A stretch of 64,000 nt of DNA from Nonomuraea sp. NBC_00507 (GCF_036013525.1 NZ_CP107853.1:620001-684000), one strand, 5' to 3'. Shown: positions 34,485-43,582, counted from the stretch's first letter. Notes: a model not told the origin generated them from the sequence alone. A program made the numbers and translations.

Positions 34485-34673
34485 CCGGATCATGGGCGTC
34501 GACCTGGGAAAACGTCTCATGATCCATCCCGCGTATATCCCGTGACCAGTGACAAACGGCCGCTCAGGGCTGCATACCCCTGAAATGCAGAAGAGGCCCC
34601 GTAGGGCCTCTGAGCTGCGCTTACTGCGTGTGCAAGGTTCGAACTTGCGTAGGCTGAGCCGACGGTTTTACAG
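34485..34673 (-). repeat. att repeat C: tRNA-Tyr 3' half
   Basis: A third copy of the att repeat, 84 bp after the integrase remnant. Its left part matches repeat A (CCGGATCATGGGCGTCGACC ..., and CCGCGTATATCCCGTGACCAG), and the GGCC hairpin is at 34592-34611. The tRNA core (34631-34673) is identical to copies A and B from the anticodon loop through the T-arm, but the acceptor bases GGCAG are deleted. It marks the right end of the array. Confidence 0.8.
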
Positions 34674-35040
34674 TCCTGTCGCGATCATGCGCTGACCAGG
34701 GCATTCTCCCCTGAGCACCTCAACTTGGCCGCGTATTGGCCGTGATCAAGCTCCAGACGCCTGCAGCAGTGGCCATCGCCGGGCGCATGAATGGGAACCG
34801 GCGTCGCGGACGCCCTCCGCCGCAGGACTCCCATCCGCGGGCAGGCACGCGAGGAACAACGGAACTGGTTGGCCTCTTCTGTTCTCTTACTCGGTGAGCG
34901 CCGAAGCAAGAGACCAACGGCCCTTCACGTACGCCAGCCAACCCTCCTCTCCACGGACCACGACGAATAGCAATCCCAAAATCACGTCACCAAACGATCC
35001 AAGGCACGCCCGGCCGGTCTGCGCGGGAGCGGTGGAAGGC
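34674..35040. other. Intergenic stretch after the att array
   Basis: This is the junction between the tRNA-Tyr array and the polysaccharide locus. I see no open frame with family similarity, no hairpin longer than 8 bp and no clear promoter. It also serves as the 3' region of the GH-J hydrolase operon. Confidence 0.4.
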
Positions 35041-36003
35041 CTACTGGTAGGCCGCGCTGCGGTCGACGGCGGGCATCAGGCCCACATCCGGCGTACTGGT
35101 GACGGGGACTGGGTCGGCGAGCTCGCCGACGAAGCGGCCGTCGACGAGGTCTCGGAAGGCCATCAGGTGCCACCGGCCGTCGTGCCGGACCAGGCGACCG
35201 GCGTAGAGCGAGGTGTCGGGGAACAGCCGGGCGGTGGAGATGTCGAAGGGGCCGTGGAGACTGGGCCCGGTGACGCTGAAGATGCCCCCGGTGCCGTAAC
35301 GACGGAGAGCGTCGTCGTCGAGTTGGGCGCTCGCACACGAGAAGATCAGCGTGGGAGTGCCGTCGACGACTTCGGCCTGGATGACCTCGATGTGGCCGAG
35401 CCCGGCGCCGGGCTCGGTCAGCGGCGGCTGGACGTGCCACTGCTCCAGATCGGTGGAGGTGCAGTGCCCGACGACACCGCGGCTTCGCCAATCGCCGTGG
35501 CCGGCGCGGGCGGTGACGTACATGTGCCACCGGCCGTCCTCGCCCCGGAAGACGAAAGGGTCGCGCCAGGCTTCTTCGCCCCAGTCGGACTGGCCGTGCT
35601 TCTCATACCAGCGCGGGTCGGCCTCCAGGACGGTGTGTGCCGGGTGCTTGTGCCACAGGAGGAGGTCCGTAGAGGTGGCGACGCCGACGCGCTGGACGCC
35701 GCCACCGTCCTGCCGGGTGGTGCCGGTGTAGAACATCCACCACAACCCGGCGTCGTCGCGTACGACGCTGCCGGTCCAGGTGGTCCAGTCGTCGAACGCC
35801 GGGAAGTCCGAGACCGCCAGCGCGTCGGGCAGGACCGTCCAGTCCTGAAGGTCGGCGGACACGGCGTGGCCGACGCTCGGGTGGCGGTGGCGGCGGTCGG
35901 GATCCCCGAGGCCGCGGGAGGCCCGGAGGTAGAACGCGTGGTGGAGCTCGCCGTCGTAGGCGTACCACGAGTCCCAGATCCAGCTGTCCGCCAGTCGCAA
36001 CAT
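35041..36003 (-). CDS. Clan GH-J type glycoside hydrolase (GH32/GH68-like five-bladed propeller)
   Basis: A 320-residue cytoplasmic protein without signal peptide, so it acts on imported sugar. It has the clan J layout: an N-terminal Trp-Asp site WIWDSWYAYDGELHHAFYL (candidate nucleophile Asp11), HAVSADLQDWTVLPDAL, WTTWTGSVV, WRDPFVF with the RDP triplet (Asp148, transition-state stabiliser), and HIEVIQAEVVDG where Glu206 or Glu211 would be the acid/base. The usual WMNDPNG and ECPD motifs are replaced, so this is an atypical branch. It starts 3 bp after the permease stop and is the last gene of the LacI/ABC operon. A fructo- or related oligosaccharide hydrolase is the best reading. Confidence 0.7.
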   Translation of the reverse strand: MLRLADSWIWDSWYAYDGELHHAFYLRASRGLGDPDRRHRHPSVGHAVSADLQDWTVLPDALAVSDFPAFDDWTTWTGSVVRDDAGLWWMFYTGTTRQDGGGVQRVGVATSTDLLLWHKHPAHTVLEADPRWYEKHGQSDWGEEAWRDPFVFRGEDGRWHMYVTARAGHGDWRSRGVVGHCTSTDLEQWHVQPPLTEPGAGLGHIEVIQAEVVDGTPTLIFSCASAQLDDDALRRYGTGGIFSVTGPSLHGPFDISTARLFPDTSLYAGRLVRHDGRWHLMAFRDLVDGRFVGELADPVPVTSTPDVGLMPAVDRSAAYQ

Positions 36004-36006
36004 TGA

Positions 36007-36909
36007 TTACCCCTTGATTCCACTATTGGCCACGCTGGCCACGAAACTGCGTTGGAAAACGATGAAAAGCACCATGATCGGCAGGGTGACCAGGGTGGTG
36101 TACCCCATGATCTGGCCCCATGGCACGCCCTCGGCGGTGTTGGACTGGAAGAAGTAGTCCAGGCCGACGGGGAGCGGCCGAAGGCCCTCCTCCTGGACGA
36201 CCATCGTCGGCCACAGGTAGGAGTTCCAGATGGGCAGGAAGGTGAGGATGGCGCTGGTGGCGAAGGCGGGCCCGCTCAGCGGGACGACGATGCGCCGGTA
36301 GACGGTCAGGAAACCCGCGCCGTCGATGAAGGCGGCCTCGTCGATCTCGCGCGGGATGGACTTGAAGAACTGCACGAACAGGAAGATCGAGAACGCGTTG
36401 GCGATGAACGGGACGATCTGCACGGCGTAGGTGTTGATCCAGCCGGTGGTCAGCTCCGGCGTCCCGGTGGCGAAGGAGACATAGGGCAGATTGTTCACCC
36501 AGTACAGCAGCGGGAGCGCAAGCGTCTCGAACGGCACGATGAGGGTCGCGATGAGCACCCCCATGACGATCCCCTGCCCGCGCCAGCGCATCCGGGCGAT
36601 GCCGAACGCGGCCAGGCTGTTGATCACCAGCCCGAGCCCGACGACGAGGAATGAGACGAGCAGGGAGTTGACGTAGAAGCGGGCGAGCGGCACCCGGCTG
36701 AACAGTCCTTGGTAGTTGTCGAGTCCGACGTCGCCCACCGGCAGGAACGCCCGGACGGATTCGAGGTCTTCGAAGATCTGCAGCTTGCCTTTGAAGCTGG
36801 AGACGATCATGAAGACCATGGGCAGCAGGAAGGCAAGCGACAACAGCGCCCCGGCCGCGTAGAAGGCGGTGCGGGCGAGGGTCCGGCGGGCCTTGACGGT
36901 GGTGGTCAT
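36007..36909 (-). CDS. Carbohydrate ABC transporter permease (MalG-type)
   Basis: A 300-residue permease from ATG 36909, which overlaps the stop of the upstream permease (ATGA). The longer frame upstream is a shadow of that gene. The TM pattern is standard; the periplasmic loop has VGLDNYQGLFSRVPLARFYV, and the EAA loop is EAAFIDGAGFLTVYRRIVVP. It ends QRSFVASVANSGIKG, the canonical MalG ending. Confidence 0.92.
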   Translation of the reverse strand: MTTTVKARRTLARTAFYAAGALLSLAFLLPMVFMIVSSFKGKLQIFEDLESVRAFLPVGDVGLDNYQGLFSRVPLARFYVNSLLVSFLVVGLGLVINSLAAFGIARMRWRGQGIVMGVLIATLIVPFETLALPLLYWVNNLPYVSFATGTPELTTGWINTYAVQIVPFIANAFSIFLFVQFFKSIPREIDEAAFIDGAGFLTVYRRIVVPLSGPAFATSAILTFLPIWNSYLWPTMVVQEEGLRPLPVGLDYFFQSNTAEGVPWGQIMGYTTLVTLPIMVLFIVFQRSFVASVANSGIKG

Positions 36910-38048
36910 GCGTCCTTCTCCCTGGTCAGCCGGCGCTGGATGAGCGCGACGCACAGCACGAGCACGAAGAACACGAAGGAGATGGCCGAGGCGTACCCGA
37001 TGCGCTGTTTGCCGTAGCCCTCGGCGAAGGCCTGGTAGACGAGCGTGGAGGTGGAGTCCAGAGGCCCGCCCTTGGTCATGACGTTGACCTGCGTGAACAT
37101 TCCCAGCGCGGCGATGGTGATGGTGACCAGGACGAACACGAAGGTGTGCCGCAGGCCCGGCCAGGTGACGGAGGTGAAGGTGCGCCAAGGGCCCGCGCCG
37201 TCCATCTTGGCGGCCTCATACAGCTCGGCCGGGATGGTCTGCAGCCCCGCCAGCCAGATGATCATGTGGAAGCCGACGGCCTGCCAGATCGACATGGCGA
37301 TGATGGCGGGCAGTGCGGTGGACGGGTCGGCGAGGAACGCGATCGGGTCCCATGACGGGTAGACCGCCTTGATCGCGTTGTTGACCAGTCCGTCCTTCTC
37401 ATACAGGAAGGCCCACAGGATCGACACCACGACCATCGACATCACGACGGGCAGGAAGAACACCGTACGGAAGAACACCCGTCCCCGGAATCTGCTGTTG
37501 ACCAGCAGCGCCAGCAGCAGGCCCAGCCCTCCTTGGACGGGGACGACGACGAGGGCGAACACGGCGGTGTTGCGCAGCGACTTCCAGAACAGCGGGTCGC
37601 CGGCGAGCCAGAAGCTGCCGCTCTTGCCGTCGGCGGCGACGGAGTCCGACAGCACCGACATGCCCTCGTAGGGGGTTCCGCTGCCGTTCTTGGTCAGGCT
37701 GCGCAGGGCGGTGCGGACGGTGCCCTCAGGTCCGGCGAGCTCGCGGACGCGGGCCTCGTCGAGGGTGAGGGGCTTGATGCTCAGGAGGTCTTCGAAGTTG
37801 GACAGGCCGACCCAGCGGGTGGGTTGCGGCGAGGAGAGCTTGGCGTCGGTGAAGCCGAGGCTGAAGGCCAGGGCTATCGGGATGATGAGGAAGATCAGCA
37901 GCAGGCACATCGCCGGGGCGGTGAACAGCCGTCCCGTCCTGGCCTCGGCCTTGTGGCGGTCGGCGGGCCGGTTCGGCCATCGCCTGGGCCGGTCCCGCAT
38001 GTAGGTGACGGATCGCTTGGGTCTGCCGCGGGCATGCGTCAGGGACAC
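36906..38048 (-). CDS. Carbohydrate ABC transporter permease (MalF-type)
   Basis: A 380-residue permease. GTG 38048 (MSLTHARGRPKRSVTYMRDR) is preferred because GAGG lies 6 bases upstream; ATG 38093 and ATG 38000 are alternatives. The first TM segment (LFTAPAMCLLLIFLIIPIAL) is followed by an unusually long 85-residue periplasmic loop (WVGLSNFEDLLSIKPLTLDE ... SGSFWLAGDPLFWKS), longer than in typical MalF-type proteins of this clade. The EAA loop is EAAKMDGAGPWRTFTSVTWP. It partners the MalG-type gene. Confidence 0.9.
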   Translation of the reverse strand: MSLTHARGRPKRSVTYMRDRPRRWPNRPADRHKAEARTGRLFTAPAMCLLLIFLIIPIALAFSLGFTDAKLSSPQPTRWVGLSNFEDLLSIKPLTLDEARVRELAGPEGTVRTALRSLTKNGSGTPYEGMSVLSDSVAADGKSGSFWLAGDPLFWKSLRNTAVFALVVVPVQGGLGLLLALLVNSRFRGRVFFRTVFFLPVVMSMVVVSILWAFLYEKDGLVNNAIKAVYPSWDPIAFLADPSTALPAIIAMSIWQAVGFHMIIWLAGLQTIPAELYEAAKMDGAGPWRTFTSVTWPGLRHTFVFVLVTITIAALGMFTQVNVMTKGGPLDSTSTLVYQAFAEGYGKQRIGYASAISFVFFVLVLCVALIQRRLTREKDA

Positions 38049-38111
38049 GTGGACCTCACAGGTGGGGGTGGGTCCGGGGTGGGGTGGCGGCACACCCCGG
38101 ACCAGGGCCGG

Positions 38112-39422
38112 CTACTGGTAGTTGTTGTTCTCGGCCAGGTTCTTGTCGATGGCGTCGACGGCCGTGTTCAGCGCGTCCTGCACGTTGGCGCCGGAGATGA
38201 TGTCGGCCGCCGCCTTCTCGAAGGTCTTGGCGATGAAGGGGTAGGCGGGTGTCGGCGGGCGGATGAGCGCGTACTTGCGGGCGAGCTCGATGTAGGTGCT
38301 CTCCTTGGTGCCTTCCCTGAACTTCTTGCCCAGCGCCTGCACACTGGCGGAGGCGGGCAGGTTGCCGAGCTGCTCGCTGAAGGCCGACAGGTACTTGTCC
38401 TGCAGCCCGAAGCTGATCCAGCCGTTGACCGCCTCAGGGGTCTGGCAGGTCGCGGACATCCCCCACTGCCAGGAGCCCGCGCCGATGTAGGGCTGCTTGC
38501 CCAGGTTCGGCGGCGGCAGGACGAGGATGTCGTCGCCGAACTTCTTCGCCGCGTCGCCGATGGCCCAGGAGCCGTTCCACTGCATCGCGACTTTGCCCTG
38601 CAGGAAGTCCGTTCGGTCTTCGGACTCCTTGGGGTTGGCCAGCTTGTTCTTGAACAGGCCCTGGAACCACTCGCCCCACTTGACCGCCTGGGGACCGTTC
38701 AGCACACCCTCGGCGGTGGAGAAGTCGGCGCGGTTGATGAGGTCGCCGCCGAAGGACTGCAGGAGCGGGGAGTAGGCGTAGGGGTACCACTCACCGGTCC
38801 AGCCGGTGCCGGCGTCCAGAGGGTAGTCGTACTTGCCCGACGCCTTGATCTTGGCGAGGGCCGCGTCGAACTCCTCCAACGTCCACGGCTGGTCGATGGT
38901 GGGGATCCGGATGTCGTTGTCGGTGAGGATTGACTTGCGCGTCACGATGCCGAGGGCGGCGTCGTAGAAGCCGAGCGAGTACAGCTTGTCGTTGTAGGCG
39001 CCCTTGATTCCCGGCAGCAGCGGGTCGGTGAGCTTGGCGTCGATGGTCAGCGGCTGGAGGTAGTTGGCGTGCGCCCAGCTGGGCATGACCGGAGCGTCGA
39101 CGTCGAGGAGGCAGGGCAGGCTCTTGGACGCCGCGGCCGACACGATGGCGTCGTTGTAGGACTCCTGCGGGAACGCCTGGATGGTGATCTCGTACTTGTC
39201 CTGCGAGGCGTTGTAGTCGTTGGTGACCTGCTGGACCAGCTTGAGCTCGACCTCGTTGCCGGCGTTGTGCGTCCACATGGTGACCTTGGTTTTGCCACCG
39301 GAGGCGGCCGGGGCGGAACCGGCCGGCCCCGCGCTCGTCCCGCCGCCACCGCAGGCGGCGAGCGCCAGCGCACCGGCGACGCCCAGGGCGGCCATGGGGA
39401 GGTTCCGGGCTAGTATTGACAT
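38112..39422 (-). CDS. ABC transporter sugar-binding lipoprotein, family 1
   Basis: A 436-residue lipoprotein from ATG 39422, chosen for GGAGG five bases upstream over the ATG at 39443. The lipobox LAAC gives lipidated Cys24, followed by a Gly/Ser/Ala linker and KTKVTMWTHNAGNEVELKLV, the usual first strand of family 1 binding proteins. WTLEEFDAALAKIKASGKYD, LQGKVAMQWNGSWAIG and GAGSWQWGMSATCQTPEAV are the other family landmarks. It is the receptor of the minus-strand importer, probably for an oligosaccharide produced by the nearby levanase (inference). Confidence 0.93.
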   Translation of the reverse strand: MSILARNLPMAALGVAGALALAACGGGGTSAGPAGSAPAASGGKTKVTMWTHNAGNEVELKLVQQVTNDYNASQDKYEITIQAFPQESYNDAIVSAAASKSLPCLLDVDAPVMPSWAHANYLQPLTIDAKLTDPLLPGIKGAYNDKLYSLGFYDAALGIVTRKSILTDNDIRIPTIDQPWTLEEFDAALAKIKASGKYDYPLDAGTGWTGEWYPYAYSPLLQSFGGDLINRADFSTAEGVLNGPQAVKWGEWFQGLFKNKLANPKESEDRTDFLQGKVAMQWNGSWAIGDAAKKFGDDILVLPPPNLGKQPYIGAGSWQWGMSATCQTPEAVNGWISFGLQDKYLSAFSEQLGNLPASASVQALGKKFREGTKESTYIELARKYALIRPPTPAYPFIAKTFEKAAADIISGANVQDALNTAVDAIDKNLAENNNYQ

Positions 39423-39469
39423 GATGCCCTCCAAGCGAGGCAACGGCTATGCCGTTGCATGGGTATTGC

Positions 39470-40513
39470 TCACCTCCGCGTACTGGCCCTGACCCGACCA
39501 GTGCGCGGAGCGGCGACCGAGTCTCGGACGACCAGGCCGCCATTGATTCGGACCTGGCTGACCCCCAGGTCCTCCGCCGACTCGATGCGCTCGATGAGCC
39601 GGCCCACCGCCCACTTGCCCATCTGGCGATGGGGCAGTGCCACGGTGGTCAGTCCAGGACGGAGCGCTTCCGACACCAGGACCTGGTCGTCGAATCCGAC
39701 GATCGACATGTCCTGGGGCACGCGGATGCCCCGCTCGAAACAGGCCATGTAGACGCCCATGGCCATGCGATCGGTGAAGGCGGCGACCGCCGTCACCTTG
39801 GGGAATTGCTCGAGCAGCCGCTGCATGGCCGCGTAGCCGTCGGCGGCGTCGGCGTGCTCGGTCAGGACGACGCGCCGCGGGTCGTCGTCCCATCCGTGGC
39901 GCGCGGCGACGTCCTCGAACGCCTTGGTCCGCAGTATGGTCGCGGGGTACCTCGGGATATCACAGATCCAGCCGACGTGGTGGTGGCCGGCACGGGCGAG
40001 CTCCTCCAGAACCTCGGTCTCGCCAACGTACTCGTCGGGCACCACCCAGTCGATGTCGCGGTCCCGGCACAGGGCGTCGACGAGAACGGTGGGCGCGGGC
40101 AGCTGCGCGGGCAAGACCAGCTCCCGGTGGAAGTAGGAGGCGATCAGGACACCCGCGACCTGATGCTCCTCCAGCAGTCGCAGGTTCTCGGCGATGGCTT
40201 CCTGGGTGCCGACCTCGATGAACAACAGGTCGTAGTCATGCTCGCGCGCGGCTGACTGGGCGGCTTCGAGCATCGCTCCGGCGTAGGGCTGGGTGGCCAC
40301 GCCCAAGCTGAGCAGGCCCAGCAGCGGAGCCGACTGCGTACGCAGGCTGCGGGCGGCGCGGTTGCCGCGGTAGCCCAGCTCCGCCGCCGCCGTCCGGACC
40401 CGCTCGGCGGTCGCCTCGGCGACCCGGCCTTCGGCCTTGCCGGACAAGACCAGCGACGCAGCCGCGACCGATACCTCGGCGCGAAGGGCGACGTCCTTCA
40501 GAGTGGCTGCCAT
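39470..40513 (-). CDS. LacI-family transcriptional regulator of the ABC/GH-J operon
   Basis: A 347-residue LacI/GalR regulator. The HTH is MAATLKDVALRAEVSVAAAS then LVLSGKAEGRVAEAT, and the hinge is GYRGNRAARSLRTQ. The effector domain has VTAVAAFTDRMAMGVYMACF and MSIVGFDDQVLVSEALRPGL. It is the first gene of the minus-strand operon, 47 bp upstream of the binding protein, and a 30-bp inverted repeat lies 7 bp upstream of its start codon, so autoregulation of the whole operon is likely. Confidence 0.93.
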   Translation of the reverse strand: MAATLKDVALRAEVSVAAASLVLSGKAEGRVAEATAERVRTAAAELGYRGNRAARSLRTQSAPLLGLLSLGVATQPYAGAMLEAAQSAAREHDYDLLFIEVGTQEAIAENLRLLEEHQVAGVLIASYFHRELVLPAQLPAPTVLVDALCRDRDIDWVVPDEYVGETEVLEELARAGHHHVGWICDIPRYPATILRTKAFEDVAARHGWDDDPRRVVLTEHADAADGYAAMQRLLEQFPKVTAVAAFTDRMAMGVYMACFERGIRVPQDMSIVGFDDQVLVSEALRPGLTTVALPHRQMGKWAVGRLIERIESAEDLGVSQVRINGGLVVRDSVAAPRTGRVRASTRR

Positions 40514-40520
40514 GGCTCCT

Positions 40521-40550
40521 CGTTAATCGATTGACGTAAATCGATTAACG
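40521..40550. promoter_or_regulatory. LacI-family operator overlapping the leader of the ABC/GH-J operon
   Basis: A perfect 12-bp inverted repeat, CGTTAATCGATT-GACGTA-AATCGATTAACG, immediately upstream of the lacI-type gene starting at 40513. The core AATCGATT pairs are typical of LacI/GalR half-sites. Binding would block transcription of regulator, importer and hydrolase together; this is inferred from position. Confidence 0.75.
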
Positions 40551-40911
40551 GCACAGTACGTCCACGTATCGGTCGCGTCAACAGTTGTTACCGGTACGTG
40601 ACGGGACCCGCATCCTCCACCACCTGAACAGGTGCTCCTTGGCCGACGGTACGGCGAAAAGGAGGATGAGTGGCGCCGCTCTCGTAGGTCGTCGGTGCCG
40701 GCGGGCGCCGAGCTGCCGAGTTGGAGGCCCCGCCCGTCATTGCCCGAGATGACGTTCGCCCTGCCCGCGACGTCCTCGCCGGCCTGGTTGGCTTCGCCAC
40801 CGGTCAGGAGCACGCCCCCACCGCCGTTCGCGATGGCGGCGGCGCCTGCCTCGCCGAGAGCCGCACGCCGGAAGCCGCTCCTGGCCGTCCGGCGCGCGGG
40901 CTCGAGGCAGG
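40551..40911 (-). other. Gap with possible beta-helix protein remnant
   Basis: No intact gene. The minus strand contains GGEANQAGEDVAGRANVISG and NDGRGLQLGSSAPAGTDDLR without a start. The phrase ANVISGNDGRGLQL resembles right-handed beta-helix repeats (GNVISGN.GDGI.I) of polysaccharide-active proteins. It could be a relic of a further fructan- or pectin-active enzyme downstream of the levanase gene, but the similarity is short. Confidence 0.25.
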
Positions 40912-43470
40912 TCACGGCCATATGGACTTCAGCTGCCATGCCTGCATGTGGTCGAGGGTGGCGGTGCCGCCTTCGGCGAAGACGTCGACGCCGGTGCTGG
41001 CGGGGTCGGGGAAGATCTGATCGGTGATCACGGTCTCGCCGCTGCCGCCGAAGACCTCGACGGACGACCAGTCGACGAGGATCCGCAGCTTGACCTTGCC
41101 GTTCTCGGCCTTCAGGGGCGCGGTCTGGACGCCGGGGAAGGTGCTGTTGAAGTCCACGGCGCCGGAGCGGGTGCGGTCGACGTACAGCTCCTGTGTCGTG
41201 GTGTCGTAGCCGATGACGGTCTCCTCGCCGCCTGCGCCGGTACGCACCTTCAGGCCGAAGCGTTCGGCGTCCTGGAGGGAGAAGGTCGCCTCGATGTCGA
41301 GTGCCTTGCCCTGTACCGCACGGCCGATCAGAGGCTTGGAGGTGCTTTTGACGGTGACGTCGGACGCCGTCGCCGGGTGCTTGTCCCGGAGGGACTCCAG
41401 GTTGTTGACCGGCTTGCTGGTCAGCCGGATCCGGCCGTCGATGGTGCGCAGGCCCATCTCTCGGGGAACGCTCTGCGCCCCGCGCCAGGGAGAGGTGGGC
41501 GCGGAGAGGCCGTAGTCCCAGTTGTTCATCCAGCCGATCATGTACCGCTTGCCGCCCGGCACGTTCTCCCAGGACACCGCCGCGTAGTAGTCCTTGCCGT
41601 AGTCGGCCCAGTCAGCGCGCTGCACGACGGAGAGGGCGGGCTTGTCAGCGATGGTGAACTGGTCGGCGAGGATGTGGCCCCAGCCGGCGGTGTTCATGTC
41701 GAGGATCTGGATCTGCGCCTTCTTGCCGGCGTAGGGACGCAGGTCGAAGGAGGCCCAGTCCAGGGTCTCGCTGTTGGCGCCGGTGGCGCTGCGGACGACC
41801 TGGCCATCGACGACCAGGTTGACGGACGTCTCCTGGGAAACGGGCTTGGCCTGCGTGTCGGAAAGCACGATGTGGTCCACGTTGATGTGGCCCCAGCCGC
41901 CGGTGTTGTCGTCGACGATCTTTATCTGCGCCTTCTTGCCGGCGAGGTCGGCGACGTCCCAGGAGACCCAGTTGAGTGCCTCGGCATCCTTTCCGGTGGC
42001 GCTACGGACGACTTGGCCGTCCACGAGGAGCTCGACGGCGGTGGGGTTGTCGGAACCGGACGGGTGGTGGCCGCCGCCGATGAGGAAGTTGATGTGCTTC
42101 TTGTCGATGGTGAATTCGGGCGACGTGAGGGTGCCGATGGTGGAGTCGCCGTTCAGGAAGGTATTGACCAGCCCGTCTCCCAGCCAGCCGGAGACCTGTC
42201 CCTGACCGGGAAGGGTACCCGTGGCGGGTGCGCTGCCGAAGGCGTCCCCGGTCTTCGTCCAGCTGCCGTAGGTTCCGCCTTCGAAGTCGGCGAGGACCGT
42301 CCCCTCAGGCGGTGGCTGCTTCAGGACGGTCCCGGCCTCGTGCGGGTGCCGGCCCCCACCGATCTTGAAGTTCAAGTAGGGGCTCTCGACGGTGAATTCG
42401 GGCGAGTTGAGGGTGCCGGTGGTCCCGTCGCCGCCGTGGAAGCTGTTGGCGAGGCCCTTGCCGTCGAAGCCCGTGACGGTTCCCTGACCGTCCACGGCGC
42501 CGGTTGCCGGTGCCTGGCCGAACGCGGCGCCGGTAGCCGTCCACGTACCGAAGTCGGCGCCCTCGAAGTCCTGCGTCACCGTGCCGGTGGGCGGTGTGTA
42601 GGTGCCCTTGTCCTCGGCGGTGAACTTCTTGCCGTCGAAGTCGCCGATGAAGTACTGGGCGCCCGAACCGCCCGCGATGCCCCCGGGGTTGATGTTGACG
42701 ACCAGGACCCACTTGATGTTGTTCTTGTCCCCGTCGACGGCGAGGGGGAACAGGTCGGGGCACTCCCACACGCCGCCCGTCGCGCCGGCCGGCCCGAACT
42801 CGCTGAGCAGCTCCCAATCCTTGAGGTTCTTGGACGAGTAGAACCGCACCTTGTGCTCGGCGGACAGTGACACCGTCATCAGCCAGCTCTTGGTCGGCGC
42901 GTACCACTGGACCTTGGGGTCGCGGAAGTTGGTGGAGCCGATGTCGATGACGGGATTTCCTTGGTACTTGGTCCAGGTGCGGCCGCGGTCGGTGCTGTAG
43001 GCGAGTGACTGGGCCTGCTTGCCGCCGTTCTTGTAGGCGCTGGTGTAGATCGCCACCATGGGCGGGTTCTTCTCCGTGCCGAACCCGGTGGTGTTGTTCC
43101 AGTCGACGACCGCGCTGCCGGAGAACACCATCTCCTCGTCGTCGTGCGACAGGGCGAGCGGCAACTCCTTCCAGTGCACGAGGTCCGTGCTCACCGCGTG
43201 CCCCCAGGAGATGTCGCCCCAGGAGTTGCCGTTCGGGTTGTGCTGGTAGAAGAGGTGGTACTCGCCCTTGTAGTAGACGAGGCCGTTGGGGTCGTTCATC
43301 CAGTTCTTCTCCGGAGTGAAGTGGAACTGGGGTCTGTAGGTCTCGGTGTACGGCGGGATGTCGGCCGCGGCGGCCTGGGGGGCGAGTGGAGCTGCGGACA
43401 GGGCGCAGACCGTCGCCACCGCCGCCAGTAACCGCACGCGGGCATGCCGGGGTACGCGTACAGAGCTCAT
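40912..43470 (-). CDS. Secreted GH32 levanase/exo-inulinase with nested inserted modules
   Basis: An 852-residue extracellular fructan hydrolase. The signal peptide (to about residue 36, ending PQAAAA) precedes the GH32 propeller: nucleophile Asp60 in WMNDPNG, Asp184 in FRDPK, and acid/base Glu236 in WECPDLF. Residues about 298-612 are an insertion between propeller blades, made of a two-part module duplicated inside itself (A1 298-377, A2 391-472, B2 476-540, B1 548-609). Propeller sequence resumes at YGKDYYAAVSWENVPGGKRY, and the C-terminal beta-sandwich ends HMQAWQLK. It is expected to attack beta-2,6- or beta-2,1-fructan outside the cell. It is divergent from the LacI gene at 43961; tandem operators lie in its promoter. 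Confidence 0.93.
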   Translation of the reverse strand: MSSVRVPRHARVRLLAAVATVCALSAAPLAPQAAAADIPPYTETYRPQFHFTPEKNWMNDPNGLVYYKGEYHLFYQHNPNGNSWGDISWGHAVSTDLVHWKELPLALSHDDEEMVFSGSAVVDWNNTTGFGTEKNPPMVAIYTSAYKNGGKQAQSLAYSTDRGRTWTKYQGNPVIDIGSTNFRDPKVQWYAPTKSWLMTVSLSAEHKVRFYSSKNLKDWELLSEFGPAGATGGVWECPDLFPLAVDGDKNNIKWVLVVNINPGGIAGGSGAQYFIGDFDGKKFTAEDKGTYTPPTGTVTQDFEGADFGTWTATGAAFGQAPATGAVDGQGTVTGFDGKGLANSFHGGDGTTGTLNSPEFTVESPYLNFKIGGGRHPHEAGTVLKQPPPEGTVLADFEGGTYGSWTKTGDAFGSAPATGTLPGQGQVSGWLGDGLVNTFLNGDSTIGTLTSPEFTIDKKHINFLIGGGHHPSGSDNPTAVELLVDGQVVRSATGKDAEALNWVSWDVADLAGKKAQIKIVDDNTGGWGHINVDHIVLSDTQAKPVSQETSVNLVVDGQVVRSATGANSETLDWASFDLRPYAGKKAQIQILDMNTAGWGHILADQFTIADKPALSVVQRADWADYGKDYYAAVSWENVPGGKRYMIGWMNNWDYGLSAPTSPWRGAQSVPREMGLRTIDGRIRLTSKPVNNLESLRDKHPATASDVTVKSTSKPLIGRAVQGKALDIEATFSLQDAERFGLKVRTGAGGEETVIGYDTTTQELYVDRTRSGAVDFNSTFPGVQTAPLKAENGKVKLRILVDWSSVEVFGGSGETVITDQIFPDPASTGVDVFAEGGTATLDHMQAWQLKSIWP

Positions 43471-43582
43471 GGTGTCTCCTTGTCCCGCGGTCGTCCGTGC
43501 AGCGGTGACTGCGGCCTCGGCGCGGACGGACCGGAAAGTGACGCCCCAGGCCGGCGTCGGCGTCCACGCCGCCGCCCGGGGG

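Noticed and set aside
40948..42870. A 640-codon plus-strand open frame
   Set aside because: It is antisense to the levanase gene and shows only valine/aspartate-rich shadow sequence.
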